In this document: positions 5,952-13,327 of the stretch, piece after piece
Numbering within the stretch: the stretch's first letter is position 1
Layout of the letters: each line of letters starts with the position of its first letter
Assembly (NCBI RefSeq): GCF_000364445.2
Contig: NZ_CP043538.1
Coordinates: 6,095,447-6,159,446, forward strand
Origin: Methylobacterium mesophilicum SR1.6/6
Lineage (GTDB): Bacteria > Pseudomonadota > Alphaproteobacteria > Rhizobiales > Beijerinckiaceae
Reading direction: 5' to 3'
DNA: 64,000 bases
Program-made: the position numbers and the translations under genes
The notes under the pieces: model-generated
Seen by the model: only the letters and a program-made list of their open reading frames with translations
Told to the model about the DNA's origin: nothing
Databases searched by the model: none

Positions 5952-6370
5952 TGGCCGCTCGCCAGCGCCAGAACTTCCCGAAGGCCGTCCGCGCAAAGGC
6001 GCTGGAGCGTGCCGCCGGCCGCTGCGAGGGTGAGCTTCGCCCGGGCGAGCGCTGCCCCTGTGCCATCCCGCCCGGCGGCCGGATCTTCGATCACGTCATC
6101 CCGGACGCCAACGGCGGCCGCCCGACGCTCGACAATTGCCAGGTGCTCTGCCTGCCCTGCGATCGCGCGAAGTACTCGGCCGATCGCCGGGCGATCGACA
6201 AGACGCGCCGGCAGGCCGAGCGCCACGCTGGCACGAAGGCACCCTGCCGCCCGATGGTGGGGTCGAGCTTCTTCCGGACCTCGAACGGTTTCGGCGGTGT
6301 CAGGCGCGACCGCGCCACGGGCGCGATCCTGCCGCGCCGTCCCGGCGTCATCGACGTGAGGGACCTGTAA
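5951..6370 (+). CDS. HNH endonuclease
   Basis: A 139-residue protein with a compact HNH fold: a Cys-x-Cys segment (GERCPCAIPPGG), then FDHVIPDANGGRPTLDNCQ, where DH supplies the metal-binding His and Asn the middle residue, and LCLPCDRAK, the final Cys-x2-Cys region. Phage HNH proteins of this size nick or cut DNA during packaging, replication or mobility. The N-terminal basic helix (RQRQNFPKAVRAKALERA) is usual. It is embedded in the early operon, TAATG-coupled to the next gene. Confidence 0.85.
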   Translation: MAARQRQNFPKAVRAKALERAAGRCEGELRPGERCPCAIPPGGRIFDHVIPDANGGRPTLDNCQVLCLPCDRAKYSADRRAIDKTRRQAERHAGTKAPCRPMVGSSFFRTSNGFGGVRRDRATGAILPRRPGVIDVRDL

Positions 6371-6885
6371 TGGCGGCCGCTTCGATGTTCGGCGGCCTGC
6401 CGCTCGCCCACGCGCCGATCGCCTCGATCCCGGCGCTGACGCACTACGGCGCCGACCCTGTCCGTCGCGTCTACTCCGTGGCCCAGCGTCCGGAGCCCCA
6501 CTTCAAGCCGTACGGGTTGTGGGTGTCGGCCGACGCGGGCAGCTTCAGCTGGCCGGACTACGTTGAGGCGGAGGCTGGGGATCACCTCTACCGGCTGCGG
6601 GTCGTCCACGACGTCCAGCCCGCGGCGGGCGCGCGGATCCTGCTCATCGCGACCGTCGACGACTTCGACGCCTTCGCCGGCCAGTACGGGCGCACCGAGC
6701 GCTTCGTGCCCTCCGACTACCTCATGTACATCGACTGGAAGGCCGTCGCCGAGGCCTACCGCTACGACCGCCGGTTCGACGGCGGCCTCTGGTACTACGG
6801 CTGGGACTGCGCCTCGGGCTGCATCTGGGATGCGGACGCGATCGCCGCGATCACTGTGCGCTCTCCCGCGAGGGAGGTCGCCTGA
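6370..6885 (+). CDS. Hypothetical protein with a Tyr/Trp-rich C-terminal half
   Basis: A 171-residue protein whose ATG shares one base with the HNH stop. The second half is aromatic: PSDYLMYIDWKAVAEAYRYD and LWYYGWDCASGCIWDADAI. The latter resembles small phage proteins with a W-x-x-D-W-D-S-C-I motif used as accessory factors, but I cannot name the family. It is followed immediately by the GcrA-tail-like gene. Confidence 0.6.
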   Translation: MAAASMFGGLPLAHAPIASIPALTHYGADPVRRVYSVAQRPEPHFKPYGLWVSADAGSFSWPDYVEAEAGDHLYRLRVVHDVQPAAGARILLIATVDDFDAFAGQYGRTERFVPSDYLMYIDWKAVAEAYRYDRRFDGGLWYYGWDCASGCIWDADAIAAITVRSPAREVA

Positions 6886-7157
6886 TGGCCGTCAGTGCCC
6901 GCCCGCAGCCCGCGCCCGAGCCGCCTCCGGTCGCCGAGCAGGTACCGGATTTCGGTACCTATCGGCTGGAGCAGCTCGATGCCTGCCAGTGCCGCTACCC
7001 GTGCTCATCGCGCGGGACGGAGCATCGCTTCTGCGGCCGCCCGGCGGTCCGCCACCATCCGGACCGGCCGGCGGTCTGGTGCGTCAAGCATCGGGACATC
7101 GTCTTCGTCGACTGGCGCCCGGGCGGCCAGGTCCTGCGCCGCGCGGGGAGGGCCTGA
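6885..7157 (+). CDS. Small Cys/His protein resembling the GcrA C-terminal domain
   Basis: A 90-residue protein. After a Pro-rich N-terminus the core reads CQCRYPC, HRFCGRP and WCVKHRDIV: Cys-x-Tyr-Pro, Phe-Cys-Gly and a Trp-Cys-x2-His pair. The C-terminal module of the cell-cycle regulator GcrA has C-x-W-P, F-x-F-C-G and Y-C-x2-H in the same order. The match is by motif order only. The next gene supplies a helix-turn-helix like the GcrA N-terminus, so the pair could be a split GcrA analogue; a simple zinc-binding phage protein is the alternative. Confidence 0.5.
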   Translation: MAVSARPQPAPEPPPVAEQVPDFGTYRLEQLDACQCRYPCSSRGTEHRFCGRPAVRHHPDRPAVWCVKHRDIVFVDWRPGGQVLRRAGRA

Positions 7158-7158
7158 G

Positions 7159-7533
7159 ATGCCCGCCCGCCGCTTCACCGACGCCCAGCGCGAGCAGATG
7201 GCCGAACGCCGCGAGGCCGGCGAAAGCTGCCCCAAGATCGGCCGCAGGTTCGGGTGCTCCGCCTCGAACGTCCGCTGGATCTGCCTCGCGCTCGGCGCCG
7301 ACCATCCGAAGGCGCGCCTGACGCCGGCGACGGCACGAGGCCCCGCGGTCATCCAGCGAGGCGACCACGTCGTCCGCCGGTTCTTGCCCGACGAGGACAC
7401 CCGCCTGCTGGCGCTGGCTGGCGAGGGTCTGAGCAACAGCGCGATCGGCAAGGTCCTGGGCCGGCCCGCCGTCTCCATCCGCGGGCGGCTGATGACGCTC
7501 GCCCGCCGTGAAGCGCGAGCGGAGGCCGCCTGA
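7159..7533 (+). CDS. Double helix-turn-helix DNA-binding protein
   Basis: A 124-residue protein with two consecutive helix-turn-helix units. The first (FTDAQREQMAERREAG, then KIGRRFGCSASNVRWI) is homeodomain/recombinase-like. The second (LPDEDTRLLALAGEG, then SAIGKVLGRPAVSIRGRL) is SANT- or GcrA-like, with the W/L-E-DE-L...IG-LGR-A-I-R pattern. The start is ATG 7159, right after the previous stop. It probably binds promoter or origin DNA of the element; the target is unknown. Confidence 0.65.
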   Translation: MPARRFTDAQREQMAERREAGESCPKIGRRFGCSASNVRWICLALGADHPKARLTPATARGPAVIQRGDHVVRRFLPDEDTRLLALAGEGLSNSAIGKVLGRPAVSIRGRLMTLARREARAEAA

Positions 7534-7534
7534 C

Positions 7535-7816
7535 ATGCCCCACCCCAAAGAGCATCCGCTCGCCGGCCGCCGCGTCGTTCCCGACGCGGAGACGGGCGAA
7601 GAGCTGAAGATCATCGACTGGCTTGATCGTCTACGGGGCGGCCTCGCCCTGCTGCACCCGGACCATCCGGAGGCCCGCGCCTTCCGGCTTCGTGTCGCTG
7701 TCCTCGACCTTCACGCCTCCGGCGCCGTCCTCGCCCGCTCCACCGCAGGCCTCACGCTCGTCCATCACGCCGAGCTGCCATCCTATGATCCTGTGCCGGT
7801 TGGGGTGATCTCGTGA
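7535..7816 (+). CDS. Small hypothetical protein
   Basis: A 93-residue alpha/beta protein starting at ATG 7535, one base after the previous stop. It contains EELKIIDWLDRLRGGLALLH and HPEARAFRLRVAVLDLHASG. The stop overlaps the next GTG (GTGA). No family is recognised. Confidence 0.6.
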   Translation: MPHPKEHPLAGRRVVPDAETGEELKIIDWLDRLRGGLALLHPDHPEARAFRLRVAVLDLHASGAVLARSTAGLTLVHHAELPSYDPVPVGVIS

Positions 7817-8352
7817 GCAACGGCGCCAACCTGCTCCCCGCTCGTCTGCGCGAGGCCGCCGCCGCGATCGCCAGGAACCGCAATGCTCGCGGTCTACCGA
7901 ATGGCGCGCCTGCGCGCGCCGACATCCTGGACCTCCTGCCGCCCGGCCTCTTCAGCGAGGTTGTCGAGGATGCGATGGCTGCGCTCGACGCGGCTGCGAT
8001 CTTCACACCTCAGCCGGGCAAGCCGTCGGCGGATCCAGCCGAGCGCCGCGTGATCCTCGCGGCGGCGTCCGTCCTTGATCTCGATGCTCAGGCGGCCGTG
8101 CTCCTCGACATCGCCCGCGACGGCACCGTGACCGTCAGCACCTATGCCGAGCAGCCCGGGACGCCGGCCAAGGCCATCGCCGAGTGGGCCGAAGGCCTAT
8201 GGCGCCACGCGATCAGCGTCGTCCCGTTCCGCACCGTCTTCGGCTGGGGCCGCGATGGCGTGCCGACGCCGCTGACGCCGGAGGAGCGCGCGAGCCTGGG
8301 CGAGGCCGGCCGCGCCTACGCCGATCGCAACAGCCTGGGAGACGCCTCGTGA
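7813..8352 (+). CDS. Hypothetical protein with a domain duplicated at 11690
   Basis: A 179-residue protein with a GTG start coupled to the previous stop. The first ~55 residues (LREAAAAIARNRNARGLPNG ... FSEVVEDAMAALDAA) match in pattern the small protein at 11690-11899 (MIEAAAAAIANARAGRRGSP ... HDEVLEDAEAALKAA), so the element carries two versions of this helical unit. The C-terminal part is specific to this gene. Function unknown. Confidence 0.6.
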   Translation: MSNGANLLPARLREAAAAIARNRNARGLPNGAPARADILDLLPPGLFSEVVEDAMAALDAAAIFTPQPGKPSADPAERRVILAAASVLDLDAQAAVLLDIARDGTVTVSTYAEQPGTPAKAIAEWAEGLWRHAISVVPFRTVFGWGRDGVPTPLTPEERASLGEAGRAYADRNSLGDAS

Positions 8353-8729
8353 GCGACCGCGCTTTCCTGGGCGTCCTCGCCCACCTCGATCCCCGGGCGC
8401 CGGGCGAAACCATGCTGGTCACCGTCGCCCTCCCGCGCGGCGAGTGCGATGCCGTCGTAAAGGCGCTCGGCGCCCCGGATCCGGAGCTCGGGCCGCACGT
8501 CGCGCTGCTGCCGTGCCTGCGCCCGGACCATCCGCGCAGCGACGATGACGCGGTGCTGCTCGCCGCGCTGCGGACGGTCAACCGGCTGCTGGCGGCAGGT
8601 CCCCCGCGCCTCAGCCACGAGCTGCTGGACGAGCTCGGCGCGCTCCAGGCGGCGACCGCCGGCCGGATCCGCCGCCGCCTCGACTGCACCGCACCGCCTT
8701 CCCCCGTCGAGCTCCGGAGTGACCGATGA
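8349..8729 (+). CDS. Hypothetical protein
   Basis: A 126-residue protein beginning at GTG 8349, which overlaps the previous stop as GTGA. It has an alpha/beta N-terminal half (MLVTVALPRGECDAVVKALG) and helical C-terminal half (LSHELLDELGALQAATAGRI). Co-translated with its neighbours. No family is recognised. Confidence 0.55.
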   Translation: MSDRAFLGVLAHLDPRAPGETMLVTVALPRGECDAVVKALGAPDPELGPHVALLPCLRPDHPRSDDDAVLLAALRTVNRLLAAGPPRLSHELLDELGALQAATAGRIRRRLDCTAPPSPVELRSDR

Positions 8730-9118
8730 CGACGCTCACGCCTCACCGCCAGGCGCTCGAAGGTGCGCTCGATGCCGCCCACCGGGACCTGCCGCCCTAC
8801 GACCCGGCAAACCTTGAGGTCATGACCCGGCACATGACCCTCGACCTCCAGCGAGCGATGCTGCTGCCGGTCGCCGACATGCTCGATCACCGCGTGGCGG
8901 CGCCCGACGTCTGCCACGTCATCGCTAACTCGCTCAGCAACGCCGTCCTGTCCCATGCGATGTCGCGCTTCGGCGGCGATCGGGACGGCGCGGCCCGCGA
9001 GGCGGCCGAGCTGATGCTGCGCGTGTCTGCGATCCTGGAGGCGTCTTTCGATATCCCCGATCTCGACGCGTACGTGGTCTCATCGTCCGAGATCCAGCCG
9101 ACGGGGCGCGCGCAATGA
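8726..9118 (+). CDS. Hypothetical helical protein
   Basis: A 130-residue mainly helical protein, ATGA-coupled at both ends. The middle (AMLLPVADMLDHRVAAPDVC) and the acidic end (ASFDIPDLDAYVVSSSE) show no motif I can assign. It is part of the early transcription unit. Confidence 0.55.
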   Translation: MTTLTPHRQALEGALDAAHRDLPPYDPANLEVMTRHMTLDLQRAMLLPVADMLDHRVAAPDVCHVIANSLSNAVLSHAMSRFGGDRDGAAREAAELMLRVSAILEASFDIPDLDAYVVSSSEIQPTGRAQ

Positions 9119-9396
9119 GCGCCGCACCCGCCCGCTCCGCCGAGCTGCTGAACCGGATCGCCGCGGCGCTGAACGTGCCCGTCGAGGCGTTCACCGATCC
9201 GGTCGCTCAGCCAGCCGCCGGCCCCGCGCCGGGCGCACTCGTAGCGACCCTGCTGTTCGATCCGGACGGTCGCCGGTTCGCCGCGGCTTTCCCGTACCTG
9301 TCAGCCCAGGCACGGAAGGCCTTCGCCGACAGCGTCGAGGCCTACGTCCGAAGCCTGCCCGCGGCGCCAGCCCGGTCAGCCGACGGGAGGCCCTGA
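9115..9396 (+). CDS. Small helical protein with a short HTH-like N-terminus
   Basis: A 93-residue protein starting ATGA-coupled at 9115. The N-terminus (SAELLNRIAAALNVPVEAFT) is like the recognition part of a small Xre-type helix-turn-helix with DNA contacts reduced, followed by a linker and an FPYLSAQARKAFADSVEAYV helix. It precedes the DnaA-like gene directly. A DNA-binding or partner role is possible but not established. Confidence 0.5.
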   Translation: MSAAPARSAELLNRIAAALNVPVEAFTDPVAQPAAGPAPGALVATLLFDPDGRRFAAAFPYLSAQARKAFADSVEAYVRSLPAAPARSADGRP

Positions 9397-9917
9397 TGCT
9401 GCGCCAGGGCACTCCGCCGCGCGAGTTTGCCGACGAACAGGCCATGCGCGCGCACTACCGCGCCCTGCAGGCCCGCCTCTGGGCGCCGCGAAAGGTCGTG
9501 CCGCGCCCCGAGGCCCTCCGCACGCGCGCCCTCGCCGAAGCCCAGCGGGAGCGCGAAGAGCGTGAGGCCGAGGTGCGCCGGCAGGCGGAGTTGGAAGCCA
9601 TCGCCGAAATGGACGCGCTCGTGTTCCAGGTCCTCGATCCGGAGCAGCTCGCCCGCGAGCTCAAGCGCATCATCACGCGCGTCGCGGAGGCCTTCGGCTT
9701 CACGTACGCGGATGTGGTCGGGGACCGCCGCACGGCCGCGATCATGCGCGCTCGGTGGGCGGCGATCGCCGCGGTCCGCGAGGCGCACCCGGATTGGTCC
9801 CTGCCGCGGCTCGGCCGCGCGTTCGGCGGTCGCGACCACACCACGATGCTCCACGCGATCCGGAAGATGGAGCGCGTGGGCGTGCCTCAGCCACCCATGC
9901 GGGAGGCTGCCGAATGA
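9396..9917 (+). CDS. DnaA domain IV-like DnaA-box-binding protein without ATPase
   Basis: A 173-residue protein. Residues 1-80 form a charged coiled-coil-like helix (AEAQREREEREAEVRRQAEL). Residues ~85-160 are the DnaA C-terminal domain: RIITRVAEAFGFTYADVVG, then RARWAAIAAVREAHPDWSLP and the signature GRAFGGRDHTTMLHAIRKME. The GGRDHTT motif contacts the DnaA box in host DnaA. The AAA+ domain and domain I are absent, so it can bind but not assemble an initiator filament. It could compete with host DnaA at boxes or act at the element's own origin. Confidence 0.9.
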   Translation: MLRQGTPPREFADEQAMRAHYRALQARLWAPRKVVPRPEALRTRALAEAQREREEREAEVRRQAELEAIAEMDALVFQVLDPEQLARELKRIITRVAEAFGFTYADVVGDRRTAAIMRARWAAIAAVREAHPDWSLPRLGRAFGGRDHTTMLHAIRKMERVGVPQPPMREAAE

Positions 9918-10105
9918 ACGGCCCCACCACCGCGCGCGCCCTCGTCATGGGCGTCCTCGTCCTATTCCTCGTCCTGGGGATCCTGCTGATCCCGGTGCTG
10001 GAGGCGGAGCTGCGGCGGGCGACGGCGAAGAAGATCGTGGCTGAAGCTGCGGCCAGCGACAACGCCCGGAAGGGCGCTCCTCAGCCAGAAAGGCAGGTTG
10101 GATGA
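9914..10105 (+). CDS. Small single-span membrane protein
   Basis: A 63-residue protein, ATGA-coupled to the DnaA-like gene and to the next gene. One strong membrane span lies near residues 9-30 (LVMGVLVLFLVLGILLIPVL), followed by a basic helix and a polar tail. No family is recognised; phage accessory membrane peptides of this size are common. Confidence 0.6.
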   Translation: MNGPTTARALVMGVLVLFLVLGILLIPVLEAELRRATAKKIVAEAAASDNARKGAPQPERQVG

Positions 10106-10536
10106 ACGCGTCGCCCCACAACCTCAGCCGCCAGCAGGTCATGGCTCTCCTCGAAGAGCGGGACACGCTGCTGGAGCAGGTGCGGCAGTTGGAGGAGGCG
10201 CTCGCGCCGGCGGCCATCCTCCCGCGCAGCTGGCGTCTCACCTCGACGGAAGAGCGGCTCCTGTGTGCCTTGCGGGCTGTCGGCCCGAACGTCCTGCATC
10301 ACGAGCGGGCGATGCTCGCCCTGTACGGCATGCTGGACGAGGCGCCTCAACAGAAGATCCTCGATGTCCTGGTCTGCAAGATCCGGCGCAAGCTCATGGA
10401 GGCGCAGGCGCAGATCCGGATCGAGACGATCTGGGGCCGCGGCTGGCGGCTGTCGCCGGAGAGCTGTGCGCGGTTCGACGCGCTGGTGGGCGAGGATCGC
10501 GTTCGTTGGGCAGCGCAAGGCCGGGCGGTCGCGTGA
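10102..10536 (+). CDS. CtrA-like winged-helix DNA-binding protein without receiver
   Basis: A 144-residue protein. A short coiled coil (LLEERDTLLEQVRQLEEAL) replaces the receiver domain. Residues ~45-125 are an OmpR-type winged helix with the specific CtrA pattern: LYGMLDEAPQQKILDVLVCK, then IRRKL and IETIWGRGWRL. Caulobacter CtrA has LYGGMDEPELKIIDVFICK and IETVWGRGYVL in the same places, including the recognition helix. It therefore probably binds CtrA-type sites constitutively, without phosphorylation control. This is the last gene of the first early block and ATGA-coupled to the gene before it. Confidence 0.85.
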   Translation: MNASPHNLSRQQVMALLEERDTLLEQVRQLEEALAPAAILPRSWRLTSTEERLLCALRAVGPNVLHHERAMLALYGMLDEAPQQKILDVLVCKIRRKLMEAQAQIRIETIWGRGWRLSPESCARFDALVGEDRVRWAAQGRAVA

Positions 10537-10546
10537 TGTGCTGCCC

Positions 10547-10663
10547 TCAGACGAAATGCGGCGGCAGGATCATGACCTGCGCTTGCACCACGAGGCTGAA
10601 CGCGAGAGCGGCCGTCACGACCGCGTCGACGAGGCGGCTACGCACGGTGGCTGGCTTGGTCAT
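10547..10663 (-). CDS. 38-residue membrane peptide ending LPPHFV
   Basis: Starts at ATG 10663 and encodes a basic N-terminus, one membrane span (VDAVVTAALAFSLVVQAQV) and the terminal motif LPPHFV. A chromosomal peptide of almost the same size at 23066-23170 ends in LPTHFV, which supports both as real. The gene is convergent with the early operon and may be an independently transcribed insert. Function unknown. Confidence 0.55.
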   Translation of the reverse strand: MTKPATVRSRLVDAVVTAALAFSLVVQAQVMILPPHFV

Positions 10664-10715
10664 CGGAGGCTCTCTCGCTTCGGCCGCCGGCGATCGGCTC
10701 CGTTGGGATGGCCTT

Positions 10716-10892
10716 ATGGCCAAGCTCGATATCGCGCTGATTTCGTGGATTGTTGCGTCGGTCGCCCTGTTTCGCACCGCGTGCTCGCACCGCCAGATCT
10801 CAGTCCTACGGGCGATCGTGCCCAGCGTTCGCGCCGAGGCTCATGCCAACGGTGCGAAGGGAGAACTACTCGGCGGGGTGTTGCGGTCGTGA
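10716..10892 (+). CDS. Possible small membrane protein
   Basis: A 58-residue frame starting ATG 10716, with a hydrophobic N-terminal segment (LDIALISWIVASVALF) and a basic helical C-terminus. It lies between minus-strand genes and has no clear ribosome-binding site, so support is modest. Confidence 0.35.
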   Translation: MAKLDIALISWIVASVALFRTACSHRQISVLRAIVPSVRAEAHANGAKGELLGGVLRS

Positions 10893-10896
10893 GATG

Positions 10897-11142
10897 TTAC
10901 GCGAACATCACCCCGAGCCTATCGGTCTGCCGCCAAGCCACGCGGACATCTCGGATCTCACCGCTGTGGCCGACGATGAGGGTGAACGTGTCGGGCAAGC
11001 CGAGCGCGCCCGCGACCGTCAACAACGCGCCAGAAGCTGAACGATCGGCGAGCGTGCACGAGACGCGCCTACCATTGTCGGTGAGAATATGCGCCGGGAA
11101 GCTCGTTGCGGCACGCAGACTTTCGCGGCGATCCTGGGACAC
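10897..11142 (-). CDS. Single-domain PilZ protein
   Basis: An 81-residue protein starting at GTG 11142, five bases after GAGGAAA; this start removes a non-homologous upstream extension. It has the c-di-GMP-binding PilZ signature: RRESLR (RxxxR) near the N-terminus and DRSASGALL (D-x-S-x-x-G) about 25 residues later, followed by beta strands (LPDTFTLIV, RDVRVAWRQTDRLGVMF). Single-domain PilZ proteins act by binding partners. Finding one inside a phage-like element suggests interference with host second-messenger output; this is inference. Confidence 0.8.
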   Translation of the reverse strand: MSQDRRESLRAATSFPAHILTDNGRRVSCTLADRSASGALLTVAGALGLPDTFTLIVGHSGEIRDVRVAWRQTDRLGVMFA

Positions 11143-11170
11143 TGCAGTTTCCTCAAATGACGCTGTTACG

Positions 11171-11356
11171 TCAGACCAGCACGTCGACGACTTGTTTGAT
11201 CGTCGCGATTGCGGTCTGCGGAGCCGGTGGGGGAGCCCGCTCCTCGATAGCGACCGGCACAGATTGCTGGCTGTCGCCTGGTATGCCGTCTCGCACCGCT
11301 TGCAGCTGCGCCGCACGGAGCATCGTAAAGTAATTATCTGTCGAAACGCTGATCAT
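11171..11356 (-). CDS. Small hypothetical protein next to the PilZ gene
   Basis: A 61-residue frame from ATG 11356, preceded by GGAGG at eight bases. It has an N-terminal helix (NYFTMLRAAQLQAVRDGIPG), a Pro-rich linker and a C-terminal strand (IATIKQVVDVLV). It is co-oriented with the PilZ gene. No family is recognised. Confidence 0.45.
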   Translation of the reverse strand: MISVSTDNYFTMLRAAQLQAVRDGIPGDSQQSVPVAIEERAPPPAPQTAIATIKQVVDVLV

Positions 11357-11465
11357 GGAACGCGCCTCCACTCAGCGAAGATATTGACCCTAGCAATTAA
11401 AGGGCAGTTAAAGCCGCCGCTAGACAGTCATAACATATATGTGTGCATTATGGCGGAGGCGCGCC

Positions 11466-11693
11466 GTGGTTGAGGAAACGCGCCGCTTAAGCGTTGTCGA
11501 CCCATCCCGAGAGGACCGGCTGCTCAGCGAGACGATCGAGAGCCAGCTGCTCATCGCCCTCGTGAACCGCCTGGGCGGCTCGCTCACCATGCCCGTCGAC
11601 GAGGTCGACGGCACGGCCGTTTTCAACCTGCTCATGGGCGCCGACGACGTAGCGCGGACCTTCACGTTCCGCGTCGAGCGGAAGGAGCGGTGA
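11466..11693 (+). CDS. Small hypothetical protein, first gene of the second early block
   Basis: A 75-residue protein starting at GTG 11466, which follows GGAGG at six bases; an upstream ATG at 11439 is less likely. It has a helix (ETIESQLLIALVNRLGG) and strands (TFTFRVERKE). The upstream region (about 11390-11450) is AT-rich and may hold its promoter. The stop is coupled to the next gene by GTGA. Confidence 0.55.
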   Translation: MVEETRRLSVVDPSREDRLLSETIESQLLIALVNRLGGSLTMPVDEVDGTAVFNLLMGADDVARTFTFRVERKER

Positions 11694-11899
11694 GCATGGC
11701 CGAACCCACTATCACCCACGCGATGATCGAGGCGGCCGCCGCGGCGATCGCGAACGCCCGGGCCGGACGGCGGGGCTCGCCGCCGATCAGCAACGTCCTG
11801 GAGACGCTGAAGCGGCTCATGCCTCAGCTCCATGACGAGGTCCTGGAGGATGCCGAGGCTGCACTGAAGGCGGCCCTGGCGCCGGAGGTCGGTCGATGA
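11690..11899 (+). CDS. Small helical protein related to the gene at 7813
   Basis: A 69-residue protein with GTG 11690 (coupled) or ATG 11696 as start. The sequence MIEAAAAAIANARAGRRGSP ... LHDEVLEDAEAALKAAL follows the same pattern as residues 10-60 of the protein at 7813-8352, so they are probably diverged copies of one domain. Function unknown. Confidence 0.6.
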   Translation: MSMAEPTITHAMIEAAAAAIANARAGRRGSPPISNVLETLKRLMPQLHDEVLEDAEAALKAALAPEVGR

Positions 11900-12114
11900 A
11901 CGCGCGCGTGCCTCGCCCCACAAAGTGGAGGATCGCCGCCCTGATCGACACCAGCCGCACCGTCGATGGCGCCTTTCCCTACCGCCACGGCCCGCAGGGC
12001 TACGTCGAGACCATCGGCTGGTGCGGCATGGCCGACAAAGACGGTCGGCTGATCGCCTTCGACACACCCGAAGAGGCCGAGGCCTGGATCGACGAGAGGA
12101 AGGCGCTCGCATGA
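11896..12114 (+). CDS. Small hypothetical protein
   Basis: A 72-residue protein, ATGA-coupled at its start. The C-terminal half GRLIAFDTPEEAEAWIDERK has the shape of a short alpha/beta unit common in phage accessory proteins. No family is recognised. Confidence 0.55.
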   Translation: MNARVPRPTKWRIAALIDTSRTVDGAFPYRHGPQGYVETIGWCGMADKDGRLIAFDTPEEAEAWIDERKALA

Positions 12115-12335
12115 AGCTCACCCTCGAACCCACCGACCGCATCGAGGCCGTCCAAGGCACGCCCTGCCGGGTGTGGTCCGGGACGACGGATGTCGGGACC
12201 CCGGTCCTGGCCTGGATCCCGACCGTCCAGCCGCAGACCCACGATCCGGACGAGCTCGCCGCTTTTGAGCAGGCGCTCCGCGAGATGCCCTATCGGCGCC
12301 AGCTCGCGTCGTTCGACCTGAGGATGGTGGACTGA
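12111..12335 (+). CDS. Small hypothetical protein
   Basis: A 74-residue protein starting ATG 12111, which overlaps the previous stop. The N-terminal half is strand-rich (RVWSGTTDVGTPVLAWIPTV) and the C-terminal half helical (PDELAAFEQALREMPYRRQL). No family is recognised. It immediately precedes the Gp37/Gp68 gene. Confidence 0.55.
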   Translation: MKLTLEPTDRIEAVQGTPCRVWSGTTDVGTPVLAWIPTVQPQTHDPDELAAFEQALREMPYRRQLASFDLRMVD

Positions 12336-12336
12336 G

Positions 12337-13308
12337 ATGGCTGAGACCACCGGCATCTCCTGGTGCGACCGGACGTGGAGCCCGTGGTTCGGCTGCACCA
12401 AGGTCAGCATCGCGTGCGACGGCTGCTACGCCGAGAACCTCATGGACCTGCGCTACGGCAAGGTCACGTGGGGCCCGCACGGCGAGCGCGTCCGCTCCAG
12501 CGCCGCCTACTGGCGCAACCCGCGCAAGTGGGACCGCGAGGCGGCCGCGGCGGGCCGGCGGTTCACCGTCTTTCCGTCGCTCTGCGATCCGTTCGACAAC
12601 CGCGCCGATCCGGCGATCCGCGCGGAGTGGTTCGCGCTGATGCGAGAGACGCCGCACCTCGTGTGGCTGCTGCTGACCAAGCGCCCGCAGAACATCGTCG
12701 CCATGTGCGAGGCCGCCGGCGGCTTACCGGAGAATGCGGCGCTCGGCGCGACGTGCGAGAACCAAGAGATCGCCAACCGGAACGTCCGGCACCTGCTCGA
12801 TGCGGCACGCGACCTCTACCCAGTCTTCACCTTCGTCTCGGCCGAGCCCCTACTCGGCCCGATCGACTTCACCAAGATCATCTATGGGACGGCCGGCGAT
12901 TACCTGGTGGTGCGCGACGCCCTGAAGGCCTCCGACATCGAGCGGATCGGCTGGGTCATCACGGGCGGAGAGACCGACCAGGGCAAGCACCGGGCGCGCC
13001 CGACGGCCACGACCTGGCTCCGGCAGATCCGTGACGCCTGCGCGGCCGCCGGCGTGCCCTACCACCACAAGCAAAACGGGGAATGGCAGGGCGGGATCAC
13101 GGCGGTCCGCAGCGAGGCCGGCCAGTTCGCGCTGCACTGGCCCCACGATCCGGGCAGGTGGGCCTACTTCGATTACGCGCCGCGGATGTTCGATCGGTTC
13201 GGTATCGACGCCTGCGCCACCCGCGTGGGCAAGAAGGCCTCCGGCCGCCTCTTGGATGGCGTGGAGCACAACGGCTTCCCCGCATCACCCGCCGACCATC
13301 CCCTGTAG
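12337..13308 (+). CDS. Phage Gp37/Gp68 family protein (DUF5131)
   Basis: A 323-residue protein with the family's N-terminus ISWCDRTWSPWFGCTKVS, followed by ACDGCYAENL. The three Cys in GC-x6-C-x2-C resemble a radical-SAM 4Fe-4S motif. Downstream are VWLLLTKRPQNI and GWVITGGETDQGKHRARPT, both typical of this family, then a C-terminal KQNGEWQGG segment. The family is frequent in phages of actinobacteria and alphaproteobacteria; its reaction is not established. Length fits a full member. Confidence 0.9.
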   Translation: MAETTGISWCDRTWSPWFGCTKVSIACDGCYAENLMDLRYGKVTWGPHGERVRSSAAYWRNPRKWDREAAAAGRRFTVFPSLCDPFDNRADPAIRAEWFALMRETPHLVWLLLTKRPQNIVAMCEAAGGLPENAALGATCENQEIANRNVRHLLDAARDLYPVFTFVSAEPLLGPIDFTKIIYGTAGDYLVVRDALKASDIERIGWVITGGETDQGKHRARPTATTWLRQIRDACAAAGVPYHHKQNGEWQGGITAVRSEAGQFALHWPHDPGRWAYFDYAPRMFDRFGIDACATRVGKKASGRLLDGVEHNGFPASPADHPL

Positions 13309-13327
13309 TGTCTGAGGAGGCCCAGTC

